From the NCBI RefSeq assembly GCF_023159225.1, contig NC_063166.1, forward strand, positions 77,959,785-78,023,784: DNA of 64,000 nucleotides, read 5' to 3'. Origin of the DNA: Perognathus longimembris pacificus. Its lineage: Eukaryota > Chordata > Mammalia > Rodentia > Heteromyidae. Positions 11,561 to 24,014 of the stretch are shown here, one piece after another. The notes under the pieces were generated by a model. That model did no database searches. It worked only from the letters and a program-made list of their open reading frames with translations, and was not told the origin of the DNA. Both the position numbers and the translations under genes were made by a program. Within the stretch, counting starts at the first letter, position 1. Each line of letters begins with the position of its first letter.

Positions 11561-13320
11561 GATTGTATTTGGGTTTGAAATGAAGACCACAGACTCCCGT
11601 GGTATGGAGACAACTCTATCAATTGATTCACTCACCAAGATTTTTCTTGCAACACATTCATTGATTCATCCAACCAACCATCTAATCACCTCTCTCACTC
11701 TCTCTCTCTTTGTCCATCTGTCTGTCTATCTGTCTGCTTATCTACCTACTGATCTATCCATCCAAACATCCATGTATTTATTCATTCATTTTTTGTGTGC
11801 CATTAGCAGAGCTTGAACTCAGGGCCTGTTCGCTGCTCATCCAGCTTGCTCCCAGCTGCCTCGCTCCTGCCTCCTCTCTCCCAAGCCTCTTGCTGGTTAC
11901 TTGCAGGAATCATGAAGCACAAAGTTCACTGAGGTCAAAACAAGGACACATGAACACAATGGGCCTGTCCACTCAGGAGCCATGCTCAGCCCTGAAGGAA
12001 GCACTGATTTATGATGTGTCCAAGCATGAGGAGAGCCAGGCACAGGACCCCACTGTAGACTTCCATAATGTGACAGATTAGGAAGAGAGAATACCCTGGA
12101 CAGAAAGTACGTCAGTGATCAGCAGACATTGTGGAGGTGTGCAGGGCTGTCTTTAGGGCTTATGACTGTCTGAGGTTGAGATCTGGAGATAGGAGGTTCA
12201 AATGCAGCCTAGAGCAGAAATTAACTACCAAAAAGCTGTCCTGGAAGTGAGGCTCAATGTTAGAGCTTCTGCCTAGCAAGTGAGAGCCGGTGAGTTCAGA
12301 GGAACCAAGCCAAGGCTCATTGAGCTGCTTGAGCGCCCGGTACCCAGCCTCGATCTGACCCACGAGCCTGAGACAGGCCTAGTAGCCATACTGAAGCAAA
12401 TGCAAGTGGACATTACCTGCATTTCACTAGATTTTTCAAAACAGAAAATCCAAGCAGCACAAGCCATTCTGCCACCGGCACCCAGTACAAATCCCATTAA
12501 AATAATGGGAAGCTGACAGCTCAAAGCAGCACCCACCAGCCCGTTCCCCAGACCTCTCTCTCATATGACTCTCCGCTCTGCAGCTGGTGCAACTAGCTTG
12601 GTCTTATTGCAATCCCACTGAATACTGAAGGTGGTCCCTCTTTTGTCTCTCAGGTCTGTCTTGCTGCCATGTTTGGAGCCCACACACACCTGGGGAATGG
12701 ATAAACCCTGGAACCTTCCAGAATCAGTGGCTTCTACAGGAGCTCAGGCTAAGTTTGTGGACTGACGATCTAAACACAGCCAGCCTGTGCGAGCTCAGTC
12801 ACTTGGTACCATGCCATGTCTAAATCCCATGCTCTCCTCCTCCACCCAGAACCTTCCAGGCTTCCCAAGAGCCAAGGCCCAAATCCAGCTCAGTACTTAA
12901 TTACTGATTTTCTTTCTCCTGGTCCTGAGATTCAAACCCAGTGCTCAACCACTGAGCTACATCCCTATCCACAGGCCATGCTTGCATCTGATCCTTCAGG
13001 CGAAGATGTTTTGTCCTTTTTTTCTTTTATATTTTTTCCTATTTCTTTCTGTTCCCAGTCCTGCTTCAACTCAGGACTGGGTTATATACGTTAGCTCTGT
13101 GCTCAAGGCTCCACTTTACCACTTGAGCCATAGCTCCACTTCTGATAGTGTGTGTAATTGGAGATAAGAGCCTCAGGGTCTTTCTTGCCCCGGATAGTAG
13201 TCCTCAGAGACATCACAGTGCTGAGCCACCAGCACCTGGCTGTTTTCTGCCGTCTTAAAGGTGTTGAGAAAGATCAAGCCACTCTGAGGCAGTCAGGTTG
13301 AGCAAGGCCCTGCGCGGTGG
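11440..13320 (+). repeat. Inter-gene spacer block A (after copy 2)
   Basis: Same block as 4980-6457, without the L1. Open stretches in it differ in frame between copies and have no codon-level conservation. Confidence 0.7.
11480..11561. repeat. ATCG/ATCT tetranucleotide repeat, unit 2
   Basis: A few ATCG units then a long ATCT run. Lengths differ between units (20473-20518, 30168-30223), so it is mutable since duplication. Confidence 0.95.
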
Positions 13321-13865
13321 GTGAGCAGAAGCAGCATTTCATCAGAGCACAACCACATGTGCTCATTCCCTGCCACAGGCTCTGTGTGCTGGTCGGGTGA
13401 GTGTACACACACTGCACACAGGAATTCACACCACTCTCATTTCAGGAGAAAATGCTGCCACTCTGAACACAGTCAATCCAGGAGTCTGTGGGTCACAGAC
13501 TGCCCCTCATTTCGATGAAGTCTCCTCTCTCGCTTCCTTCTCTGATCTCAAAGCCAGCCTCTTCCTCTGCTCTCAGCCTCCCCAGCCCGGGCCCAGCTCA
13601 GGTGCTGTGGGCTGTGGTCCATCCACCCGCAGGGTCTCCATCCCCAGAGCCCGGGTGTGGCTCAGGCCCCAGGGTGTGAGCAGCGCATGGGCTTCCTTCT
13701 CAGCACCCAGCTGCATCCCGGCCTGCCTCTCTACTTCCTTCCCTCTGTGCACAAAGGCGGGGACTGTGTGTCCTGTCACCTGTCCCCAGGTGATACACGG
13801 ACCACAGCCATATCAGGTGTGCAGTCAATATTTCTCCTTTCCACTTTATTTTTAGCCAATCATCA

Positions 13866-14063
13866 TTTTTTTGCCAATCCAGGGCCTTGAATTCAGGGCC
13901 TGAGCACTGTCCCTGGCTTCTTTTTGCTCAAGGCTAGCACTCTACCACTTGAGTCACAGCTCCACTTCTGGCCATTTTCTATATATGTAGTGCTGGGGAA
14001 TCAAACCTAGGACTTCATGTATACAAGGGAAGCACTCTACAACTAGGCCATATTCCCAGGCCC
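13866..14063 (-). mobile_element. Older IDL-Geo-type SINE upstream of copy 3
   Basis: Diverged copy, shared with the same position in units 4 (22823) and 7 (47569) and so present before those duplications. Confidence 0.8.
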
Positions 14064-14900
14064 ACAACTTAATTTTTAATTCTGTCTCTATCTCTGTCTC
14101 AAACAAGAATGGGGTTTGAACTCAGGGTCATGGGCATGTCTAGATTCTTCCTTATCTGGTGCTCTTCCCTGTGAGTTATGCATCTGCCAGGTTCAGCTGG
14201 TTGTTTCAGAGATGAAGTTTAAGGAGTTTTTCCACTGGGGCTCTCACTGAATTGGAATCCTCCTCTCATGGGAGGGGTGGCTCAGCTGGTAGAGCACTAG
14301 CCAGAGAGCTAAATCAACAGGTACAGAGTTCAAGTCCCATTGTCAGACAAGAATGAACAAAGAATGGGAACCTTCCTGACATCAGAGTCCTGAGTAGCAA
14401 GCTTGCCATCTAGACCCCCTTCCTCATTCACCAACATCAGGAAGATTCTCCAGTGCCATCTACAGCTACTACGAGTTCTTGAGCTTCTGCCTCAGCTCTA
14501 GCTCGAGGCCTGTAAAGTCGTCATCGGAATGCGAGGAATCACGGTGAAGTCCCATCTTCGTCTCAGTGCGTTCCTGCCACCCACAGCTGCTGTGGACCCC
14601 AGAGGGGAGATCAAGTCACCACCCTGAGGACATGTGGCCTGTCTCCTTCCTGCCCTCCCTCCTCACCCCACCCTAGCCCCATGGATTCCTGCCCCCTGCC
14701 TGCCTTTCCCTGTGGTTTCAGCACAGTTTCTCTGCCCGGGTCAGGACTGCAGTCTGCCCACAGCACAATTCTCCAGCTATCGCTCTGCTAGTGAACAGCC
14801 CTAGGCCACCTTCTTCACCACATGCAGACAGAGATTTGTGGAAATTTGTTTGTTCCACACGTTCTTCCCAGTCACAGTCACGTCCCCATCTCCAAACCCC

Positions 14901-15056
14901 TTTAAAAGTGTCCCCCGGGCTCAGGCCCAGTCTCCCATTCTTAGTGGAATACAGGAGCTGCGGAATTCCCTTCTCCAGCCTCAGCCCCAGCCAGCGGGGA
15001 AGGCTCTACAGCAGGACTGCCACACTCCCATCCCGACTCTGCCATCAGCTGCTCAG
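14901..15056 (+). promoter_or_regulatory. Promoter TATA-like box and exon 1, copy 3
   Basis: TTTAAAAG at 14901-14908; conserved exon 1 ends at 15056 with CAG|GTAAGC. TGTTCC at 14851-14856 lies 50 bases upstream. The transcription start near 14930 is inferred from TATA spacing only. Confidence 0.71.
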
Positions 15057-15304
15057 GTAAGCACCTCAGCGCTGTGGGCCTGGGAATTGTGGAGCAGAGC
15101 ACTTCCACTGTGGGCAGATGCAGTGAGCTCTCGCCGTCAGCGTGGGTGCTTAGCGCTGAGTCTGGAGGCAGAGCCACTGCTGCTGTGCTTGCCAGCTCTC
15201 GACTCCTCTTCCTCCTTCTCAACCTTCTTTACAGGCCAACATTGCCAGGTGTGGTTTCTAAATCCACAGACTTACCGGCTTTGGTTAGAATGAAAACAAT
15301 ACTT

Positions 15305-15464
15305 GAGTACTTAGAGCCAGGCACCGAGGGCTCACACGTGGAATCCTATCTACTCAGGAGGCTGACATATGAGGATCCCAATTCTAAACCATCCAGGACA
15401 GGAAAGTCCTAGAGACTCTCATCTCCCATGAACCACACACCAAAATCCCAAAAGTGGTGCTATG
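15305..15464 (+). mobile_element. B1-like/Geo-like composite SINE in intron 1 (left part; right part at 17103-17200)
   Basis: The left half resembles rodent B1 (GTGGAATCCTA.CTACTCAGGAGGCTGA) and the right half resembles the Geo monomer. It is split here by the L1. Uninterrupted copies are at 33639-33870 and 49019-49250, and a second split copy at 24276-24423. Confidence 0.65.
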
Positions 15465-17102
15465 ACCAAGATCAACTCAAAATGGATCAAGGACCTCAAT
15501 ATCAGACCTGAATCCTTGAAACTACTGAAGGACAGAGTAGGAAAGATGCTAGAACTTATAGGCACAGGAAGGAACTTCCTGAATAAAGTCCCAGGGGCAC
15601 AACAAATAGGGGAAAGACTTGACAAATGGGACTACTACAAATTAAAAAGTTCTGCACAGCTAAGGTCATAGCCACCAAAATAGAAAGACAGCCAACAATA
15701 TGGAAAAGGATATTTACCAGCACAGCAACAGACAAAGGCCTGATATCTGTCATCTACAGAGAACTCAAAAAACTAAGCCCCTCCAAGCCCAATAAACCTA
15801 TTAGGAAATGGGAAAAGGAGCTATAGAGAGACTTCACAAGAGAAGAAATAAAAATGGCAATTAAACACATGAGGAAATGCTCAACATCCTTGGTAGTAAA
15901 GGAAATGCAAATAAAAACAACCTCCAGTTAGAATGGCCTATACTCTGAACTCAGGCAACAACAAATGCTGGAGGGGGTGCGGGGAAAGAGGAACCCTTCT
16001 CCATTGTTGGTGGGAGTGCAAATTAGTACAACTACTTTGGAGAACAGTATGGAGGTTTCTCAAAAAGCTCAATATAGACCTACCCTATGACCCAGCCATT
16101 CCACTCCTAGGCATCTATCCGGAACAGCAAACCCGAAGATATCAAAAAGACATTTGTACTTCCATGTTTATCACGGCACAATTCACAATAGCCAAAATAT
16201 GGAAACAACCCAGATGCCCGTCCACAGACGAATGGATCCAAAAAATATGGTACTTATACACAATGGAATACTACATAGCGATTAGGAATGGTGAAATATT
16301 GTTATTCGCAGGGAAATGGTCAGAACTCGAACAAATAATGTTGAGCGAGACAAGCCTAGAACACCGAAAACAAAGGGGCATGATCTCCCTGATATATGAC
16401 TGTTAAGATGGGGTGACGGAGAGACAGTAGAGACCAGGTCTGTGAAACCAAAAACTGCTTGTCAAATAGTGTTCCCCACAGGATTGGGGCAGCGACCCAA
16501 CAGTAAGTAACTAAAACCAAACAATTACTCAACATATAAAGGTCAAAAATTGACCTCGTGGGGCTGGGGATATGGCCTAGTGGCAAGAGTGCTTGCCTCA
16601 TATACATGAGGCCCTGGGTTCCATTCCCCAGCACCACATATACAGAAAATGGCCAGAAGTGGCGCTGTGGCTCAAGTGGCAGAGTGCTAGCCTTGAGCGG
16701 GAAGAAGCCAGGGACAGTGCTCAGGCCCTGAGTCCAAGGCCCAGGACTGGCCAAAAAAAAAAATTTAAAAAAAAAATTTTTTTTAAATTGACCTCTCAGG
16801 GGAATACAATAGCTCAAAAGCTAGGTATGTACGTTCATATAAGACTACTGTCCACATATGGTCTAATATCGACATTACATTTAAAGCTCTAGGCGAACTT
16901 TCTTGGGTGTGGCCACGTGGCTACTGTATATGATCTTGATACATTGTATATTGTATATATGTCTACCTGACCTAGAGAACAGATAGAAAAACAGGGCGTA
17001 AGATAGCACAAGAAATTTACACCCTGCCCTACTATGTAACTGTACCCTTCTTGCACAACACCTTGTCAAAAAATTTGTGTTCAATTAATAAATAAAAAAA
17101 AA
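15465..17102 (+). mobile_element. 5'-truncated L1 in intron 1 of copy 3
   Basis: Plus-strand L1 with broken ORF2 C-terminal frames (15462-15826, 15933-16406), 3' UTR and poly(A). The target duplication AAAGTGGTGCTATG is exact at 15451-15464 and 17103-17116. It split an older B1-like composite SINE. A newer SINE (16560-16758) is nested in its 3' UTR. Confidence 0.92.
16560..16780 (+). mobile_element. IDL-Geo-type SINE nested in L1, unit 3
   Basis: Full dimer with A tail, flanked by AAATTGACCTC on both sides within the L1 3' UTR. Confidence 0.9.
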
Positions 17103-17670
17103 AAAGTGGTGCTATGGCTCAAGAGGTAGAGCACTAGCCTCCAGTTGAAGAGCTCAGAAAGAGCGCCCAGGCCTAGATTTCAAGCCCCCAGACTTGAACT
17201 TTTCTGGTAGGTAATTAGAGAAAAGAATCCCCTTAACTTTCCTGCTCAGGCTGGCTTCAGACCCCAAGACCTAGATCTCAGTCTCCTGAGTAGCTAGAAT
17301 GATAGCCATGAGTCTGCGGTAACCGGCCTGTAAGTAACTTTTGTTCTTAGGAAATCGGGTAGGTGTGCTAGAATTCAGGTCCATAGATACTCACTGTCTT
17401 GCTTTCTGAAAGTTTGTGCTCTACACTTGAGCCATGCCTCCAGGCTGGTGATTCATGGTTAATTGGAGAAGGAGACTTTCTTCAGACTTTCTTTTTCAGG
17501 CTGGATTTTCAACTCCATCCTTTATCTCTCAGTCCTTTCAGTAGCTAGGGTTACTGGCCTGAGACTCGGAGGTCTGCCCGTAGCTAACACTCTGCCATGG
17601 GCATGAGCCCTGGGCACGTATGATAGTGTGTGTCCCTTTTCACCTCTGCATTCAAGAACGGACCCCACAC

Positions 17671-17875
17671 CAGGGAACGTGGCTGAGCGGTGGAGTATTC
17701 GCCTAACATGCATGAAGTCGTGGGTTCAATTCCTCAGTACCATATAAACAGAAAAAGCCGGAAGTGGTGCTGTGGCCCTAGAGGTAGAGTGCTAGCCTTG
17801 AGCAAAAGCAGCGTAGTAACAGTGCTCTGGCCCAGATTTCAAGCCCCAGGAGTGGCAAAAAAAAAAAAAAAAATA
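17671..17875 (+). mobile_element. Older IDL-Geo-type SINE in intron 1, copy 3
   Basis: Diverged left monomer (GTGGCTGAGCGGTGGAGT) and right monomer with A tail. Counterparts at 27375-27575 and 34553-34749; the copy at 49886-49980 is cut short. Confidence 0.75.
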
Positions 17876-17974
17876 GTGACACTTAGTATGACGAATGCCT
17901 AAAGAAAAGGACTCCCCTGATCTCAGCTTCCCTACCCCACACAGATCCAAAAAAGAACCAGAAAATGGTGAGTC

Positions 17975-19070
17975 CTGGTCTCCTACCACCCGCCCCGTCC
18001 TCGAGAGGAGGAAGCAGCCTTGCTGTCAGTGGAGCCAGCAGCACCGGGCTGGAGTCTGGGTTCCTGCAGGGTCCTTGTTCTGTCTGTGTCCTCTGGCCAT
18101 GGGTGGAAGCCTCAGCTGCAGGGACAGCTTGTCTGTGACCTCTCGTGGCCTGGAGCCTGCCACGCTGCTGGTCCTCACTTCGGTTACAGAGATCCTACAG
18201 CCTGTGGAAGAGTTTCAAATGAAGAACTAAAAATTCACAATTAATGTGGGACTCAGTCAGTAATCGTAGCTCCACCAGAAAGTGGAGATCTGAGGATCAC
18301 AGTTTAAAGCCTGCTGGGGCAAGAACGTTGGTGAGACTCCTATTTTCAGTTAATCAAAACCTTCTACCCATCCTAAAAAAGCCAGAAGTGAAGCAGTTGG
18401 GTAAGTGGTAGAGTCCTGGCCTCGCGTGGAAACACCTCAGGGACAGTGTTTAAGCTTAGGATAAACAAAAAATCAAAGGAAATAAAAATCTCAGGGCTGG
18501 GAAGATGGGCTAGTGGCAAGAGCGCTTGCCTGATATACGTGAAGCCCTGGGTTCGATTCCACAGCACCAAATATATAGAAAATGGCCAGAAATGGCGCCG
18601 TGGCTCAAGTGGCAGAGTACTAGCCTTGAGCAAAAAGAAGCCAGGGGGGCTGGGGATATAGCCTAGTGGCAAGAGTGCCTGCCTCGGATACACGAGGCCC
18701 TAGGTTCGATTCCCCAGCACCACATATACAGAAAACGGCCAGAAGCGGCGCTGTGGCTCAAGTGGCAGAGTGCTAGCCTTGAGCGGGAAGAAGCCAGGGA
18801 CAGTGCTCAGGCCCTGAGTCCAAGGCCCACGACTGGCCAAAAAAAAAAAAAAAAGAAGCCAGGGACAGTGCTCAGGCCCTGAGTTCAAGCCCCACGACTG
18901 GCAAAAAAAAAAAAAAAAAAGGAAATAAAAATCTCACATTGCAGGTTCTTCTGGCAGCAGGAGGAGTGACCGCGTGGACAGGAGGAGACGCCACCTCAAA
19001 CCCCTCCACCTCGAGGACCAGGACCTCGTCACCTGCTTCTCAGTCCACAGGACTCACAGCTGCTGGGGTG
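17975..19070 (+). other. Candidate noncoding middle exons, copy 3
   Basis: Exon-2-like block at about 17975-18150 and exon-3-like block at about 18960-19066. The gap between them is widened by a SINE inserted in a SINE. Boundaries are inferred from conservation among units, not from clear donors. Confidence 0.4.
18494..18920 (+). mobile_element. SINE inserted into a SINE, unit 3
   Basis: An IDL-Geo-type element (18494-18645 plus 18851-18920) is split by a younger one (18646-18850). The host sequence AAAAGAAGCCAGGG is duplicated on both sides of the younger element. Confidence 0.88.
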
Positions 19071-19305
19071 TGCTGGGACCCACGTTCCTACACTCACCCC
19101 AACCTCCATACCTGGAGACGCATCCACGTGGACTTGAGGAAACCCCGAGGACAGCCCTGTTGCCTGCATCCACCCCCTGAGCCCCCAGGGCACTGACCTG
19201 GGTCTCCCCTTGTTCTGCTCTCTCCTCAGGTCCTGAAGAAGACCTGGGTGCACAGCTTCCAGAATCTGCTCACGTGGTTGGAGTTGGCCTTGCTGTGTTG
19301 TCCTG

Positions 19306-19914
19306 ATGATGGTGCTACCGGGGAGCCTGGTGGCCGTGGGGACGGTCCACCTGCTGCTGCTGCTGTCCTGTCTGGACACCGGTGGTTCTGATCCTGTCAG
19401 TCCTGACACACATGGTTCTCTCTTTGATCCATCTCGTTTTGTTTGGAAAGACTCAAACTTCTCTCTCCCCCCAGTGAACAAATCTCTCATTCTTTGGTTC
19501 AATGAGACTGGACAGAAATTACAGGCTCTCGACTGGCCACACTCTATTTTACAACTACCAAAAGGAGAGCCCTTCTCAGGGTATCTGTATTTCAGAGGTA
19601 AAAACCCTGCAGACTTAGCCATTAAATTCTTCCCTCATTTTCTCCGAGATCCATATAATGTATTTATCGTAAAGAGTAAATTAGATTACTGTGTTGCTAT
19701 CAACATTGACCAGACTATGTTAAAGAACGTTCCTGGCTATGATCCTAGACACATTGTGGGCTCTTGCATGGACTGCCACAGCTTCAGTTGTCTTTTGATG
19801 ACGGGGCCCTGCAAGTGCGGCTGGTTTCCTATCGACTTCAATCCTACCCAGGACCGTAAGCTGAAATACCGCCCATTTGTTGGACTGGAGTGGTGGGGCC
19901 AGGATGACAAGTAG
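19306..19914 (+). CDS. Copy 3: secreted six-cysteine glycoprotein (subfamily A)
   Basis: A 202-residue frame in one exon (acceptor AG at 19228-19229, poly(A) signal 20257-20262). Signal peptide about 1-25; sequons N51, N58 and N66; cysteines 129, 154, 157, 162, 169 and 171, giving six cysteines in the mature chain and probably three disulfides. The N-terminal half is shared exactly with copy 2. The C-terminal half carries its own replacements, such as KFFPHF for KFIARF near 107-112 and CGWFP for CGWVP. The protein is identical to copy 4. Intron 1 holds a 1.6-kb L1 (15465-17102) that lengthens the gene. Function unknown; secretion inferred. Confidence 0.87.
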   Translation: MMVLPGSLVAVGTVHLLLLLSCLDTGGSDPVSPDTHGSLFDPSRFVWKDSNFSLPPVNKSLILWFNETGQKLQALDWPHSILQLPKGEPFSGYLYFRGKNPADLAIKFFPHFLRDPYNVFIVKSKLDYCVAINIDQTMLKNVPGYDPRHIVGSCMDCHSFSCLLMTGPCKCGWFPIDFNPTQDRKLKYRPFVGLEWWGQDDK

Positions 19915-20256
19915 TCAAATCTTACCAAGAAGCCTAGGGAGTCGGCGATCAGAAGGTAGCTTAATGGTATGGTATCTGTCCAGGAAGAAGAAAGTCCTGA
20001 GTTTGAACTTCAAAACCACTGAAACCGCAGCAGGAAGAAGAGAGATTATTATGTGCCATCTCCACAAACCACTTCCCCTCTCCTGCAGCCTGCCTTCCCA
20101 GGGCCCACACCAGTCTATCTGGGCCATGTAGTCATTGATCATTCCTTGTTCCTGATCTGTGAAAGTGATTGTAACCTGGAGCTTCCTTGAAGGGGGCGTT
20201 CGCTTGCTGACTGAGGCTCCCAGGCCTTGGTCCGTGTTCCCTGGTCCCTGGTGCAG

Positions 20257-20262
20257 AATAAA
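20257..20262 (+). terminator. Poly(A) signal, copy 3
   Basis: AATAAA in the conserved context, GT-rich sequence downstream. Confidence 0.75.
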
Positions 20263-20429
20263 TTGGTCCCTTGGCCTTGCAATCAGAGTTGTGGTTGTTC
20301 TTGTCTGTGGGTAGGACAGCAATTCTGAGCAGGGAGAGTGAGCAGCGCCCAGCGGCGTCCCGAGGACTCAAGGGCACCGCACCAGGCCTCTGCCTGTCCT
20401 GGGTCTGCATCTGGAACTTGTTCTTTCCT

Positions 20430-22280
20430 TCTAGTGTGGCTCCCAGCTAGTGGACCCTCATGCTGTAGGTGCTATCGATCGATCGATCGATTGATCTATC
20501 TATCTATCTATCTATCTGATTGTATTTGGGTTTGAAATGAAGACCACAGACTCCTGTGGTATGGAGACACTCTATCAATTGATTCACTCACCAAGATTTT
20601 TCTTGCAACACATTCATTGATTCATCCAACCAACCATCTAATCACCTCTCTCACTCTCTCTCTCTTTGTCCATCTGTCTGTCTATCTGTCTGCTTATCTA
20701 CCTACTGATCTATCCATCCAAACATCCATGTATTTATTCATTCATTTTTTGTGTGCCATTAGCAGAGCTTGAACTCAGGGCCTGTTCGCTGCTCATCCAG
20801 CTTGCTCCCAGCTGCCTCGCTCCTGCCTCCTCTCTCCCAAGCCTCTTGCTGGTTACTTGCAGGAATCATGAAGCACAAAGTTCACTGAGGTCAAAACAAG
20901 GACACATGGACACAATGGGCCTGTCCACTCAGGAGCCATGCTCAGACCTGAAGGAAGCACTGATTTATGATGTGTCCAAGCGTGAGGAGAGCCAGACACA
21001 GGACCCCACTGTAGACTTCCATAATATGACAGATTAGGAAGAGAGAATACCCTGGACAGGAAGTACGTCAGTGATCAGCAGACATTGTGGAGGTGTGCAG
21101 GGCTGTCTTTGGGGCTTATGACTGTCTGAGGTTGAGATCTGGAGATAGGAGGTTCAAATGCAGCCTAGAGCAGAAATTAACTACCAAAAAGCTGTCCTGG
21201 AAGTGACGCTCAGTGTTAGAGCTTCTGCCTAGCAAGTGAGAGCCGGTGAGTTCAGAGGAACCAAGCCAAGGCTCATTGAGCTGCTTGAGCGCCCGGTACC
21301 CAGCCTCGCTCTGACCCACGAGCCTGAGACAGGCCTAGAAGCCATACTGAAGCAAATGCAAGTGGACATTACCTGTATTTCATTAGATTTTTCAAAACAG
21401 AAAATCCAAGCAGCACAAGCCATTCTGCCACCGGCACACAGTACAAATCCCATTAAAATAATGGGAAGCTGACAGCTCAAAGCAGCACCCACCAGCCCGT
21501 TCCCCAGACCTCTCTCTCATATGACTCTCCGCTCTGCAGCTGGTGCAACTAGCTTGGTCTTATTGCAATCCCTCTGAATACTGAAGGTGGTTCCTCTTTT
21601 GTCTCTCAGGTCTGTCTTGCTGCCATGTTTGGAGCCCACACACAACTGGGGAATGGATAAACCCTGGAACCTTCCAGAATCAGTGGCTTCTACAGGAGCT
21701 CAGGCTGAGTTTGTGGACTGACGATCTAAACACAGCCAGCCTGTGCGAGCTCAGTCACTTGGCACCATGCCATGTCTAAATCCCATGCTCTCCTCCTCCA
21801 CCCAGAACCTTCCAGGCTTCCCAAGAGCCAAGGCCCAAATCCAGCTCAGTACTTAATTACTGATTTTCTTTCTCCTGGTCCTGAGATTCAAACCCAGTGC
21901 TCAACCACTGAGCTACAGCCCTATCCACAGGCTATACTTGCATCTGATCCTTCAGGCGAAGATGTTTTGTCCTTTTTTTCTTTTATATTTTTTCTTATTT
22001 CTTTCTTTTCCCAGTCCTGCTTCAACTCAGGACCCGGTTTCTGTACTTTAGCTCTGTGCTCAAGGCTCTACTTTACCACTTGAGCCATAGCTCCACTTCT
22101 CATAGTGTGTTTAATTGGAGATAAGAGCCTCAGGGTCTTTCTTGCCCCCGGATAGTAGTCCTCAGAGACATCACAGTGCTGAGCCACCAGCACCTGGCTG
22201 TTTTCTACCATCTTAAAGTATTGAGAAGGATCAAGCCACTCTGAGGCAGTCAGGTTGAGCAAGGCCATGCAAGGTGGGTG
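20430..22280 (+). repeat. Inter-gene spacer block A (after copy 3)
   Basis: Nearly identical to 11440-13320; the tetranucleotide run is shorter. Confidence 0.72.
20473..20518. repeat. ATCG/ATCT repeat, unit 3
   Basis: Short version of the 11480 repeat. Confidence 0.95.
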
Positions 22281-22822
22281 AGCAGAAGCATCATTTCATC
22301 AGAGCACAACCACGTGTGCTCATTCCCTGCCACAGGCTCTGTGTGCTGGTCGGGTGAGTGTACACACACTGCACACAGGAATTCACACCACTCTCATTTC
22401 AGGAGAAAATGCTGCCACTCTGAACACAGTCAGTCCAGGAGTCTGTGGGTCACAGACTGCCCCTCATTTCGATGAAGTCTCCTCTCTCGCTTCCTTCTCT
22501 GATCTCAAAGCCGGCCTCTTCCTCTGCTCTCAGCCTCCCCAGCCCGGGCCCCAGCTCAGGTGCTGTGGGCTGTGGTCCATCCACCCGCAGGGTCTCCATC
22601 CCCAGAGCCCGGGTGTGGCTCAGGTCCCAGGGTGTGAGCAGCGCATGGGCTTCCTTCTCAGCACCCAGCTGCATCCCGGCCTGCCTCTCTACTTCCTTCC
22701 TCTATGCACAGAGGCAGGGATTGTGTGTCCTGTCACCTGTCCCCAGGTGATACACAGACCACAGCCATATCAGGTGTGCAGTCAATATTTCTCCTTTCCA
22801 CTTTATTTGTAGCCAATCATCA

Positions 22823-23021
22823 TTTTTTTGCCAGTCCAGGGCCTTGAATTCAGGGCCTGAGAACTGTCCCTGGCTTTTTTTTTGCTCAAGGCTACCACTC
22901 TACCACTTGAGTCACAGCTCCACTTCTGGCCATTTTCTATATATGTAGTGCTGGGGAATCAAACCTAGGACTTCATGTATACAAGGGAAGTGCTCTACCC
23001 CTAGACCATATTCCCAGCCCC
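22823..23021 (-). mobile_element. Older IDL-Geo-type SINE upstream of copy 4
   Basis: Counterpart of 13866-14063, with small differences in the T run. Confidence 0.8.
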
Positions 23022-23858
23022 ACAACTTAATTTTTAATTTTGTCTCTATCTCTGTCTCAAACAAGAATGGGGTTTGAACTCAGGGTCATGGGCATGTCTA
23101 GATTCTTCCTTATCTGGTGCTCTTCCCTGTGAGTTATGCATCTGCCAGGTTCAGCTGGTTGTTTCAGAGATGAAGTTTAAGGAGCTTTTCCACTGGGGCT
23201 CTCACTGAATTGGAATCCTCCTCTCATGGGAGGGGTGGCTCAGCTGGTAGAGCACTAGCCAGAGAGCTAAATCAACAGGTACAGAGTTCAAGTCCCATTG
23301 TCAGAAAAGAATGAACAAAGAATGGGAACCTTCCTGACATCAGAGTCCTGAGTAGCGAGCTTGCCATCTAGACCCCCTTCCTCATTCACCAACATCAGGA
23401 AGATTCTCCAGTGCCATCTACAGCTACTACGAGTTCTTGAGCTTCTGCCTCAGCTCTAGCTCGAGGCCTGTAAAGTCGTCATCGGAATGCGAGGAATCGC
23501 GGTGAAGTCCCATCTTCTTCTCAGTGCGTTCCTGCCACCCACAGCTGCTCTGGACCCCAGAGGGGAGATCAAGTCACCACCCTGAGGACATGTGGCCTGT
23601 CTCCTTCCTGCCCTCCCTCCACACCCCACCCTAGCCCCATGGATTCCTGCCCCCTGCCTGCCTTTCCCTGTGGTTTCAGCACAGTTTCTCTGCCCGGGTC
23701 AGGACTGCAGTCTGCCCACAGCACGATTCTCCAGCTATCGCTCTGCTAGTGAACAGCCCCAGGCCTCCTTCTTCACCACATGCAGACAGAGATTTGTGGA
23801 AATTTGTTTGTTCCACACGTCCTCCCCAGTCACAGTCACGTCCCCATCTCCAAACCCC

Positions 23859-24014
23859 TTTAAAAGTGTCCCCCGGGCTCAGGCCCAGTCTCCCATTCTT
23901 AGTGGAATACAGGAGCTGCGGAATTCCCTTCTCCAGCCTCAGCCCCAGCCAGCGGGGAAGGCTCTGCAGCAGGACTGCCACACTCCCATCCCGACGCTGC
24001 CATCAGCTGCTCAG
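23859..24014 (+). promoter_or_regulatory. Promoter TATA-like box and exon 1, copy 4
   Basis: TTTAAAAG at 23859-23866; exon 1 ends at 24014 with CAG|GTAAGC. Nearly identical to the copy 3 promoter, with only a handful of base differences in about 400 bases. Confidence 0.71.

Noticed and set aside
11480..11561. CRISPR-like array in the ATCT repeats
   Set aside because: A simple tetranucleotide run without spacers, in mammalian DNA.
13397..13855. Possible protein coded by the conserved upstream block
   Set aside because: One-base indels between copies shift the frame within the block, so coding is not conserved.
15933..16406. A 157-residue open frame in intron 1 of copy 3 (also 24893-25366)
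   Set aside because: It is the C-terminus of L1 ORF2, not a host gene.
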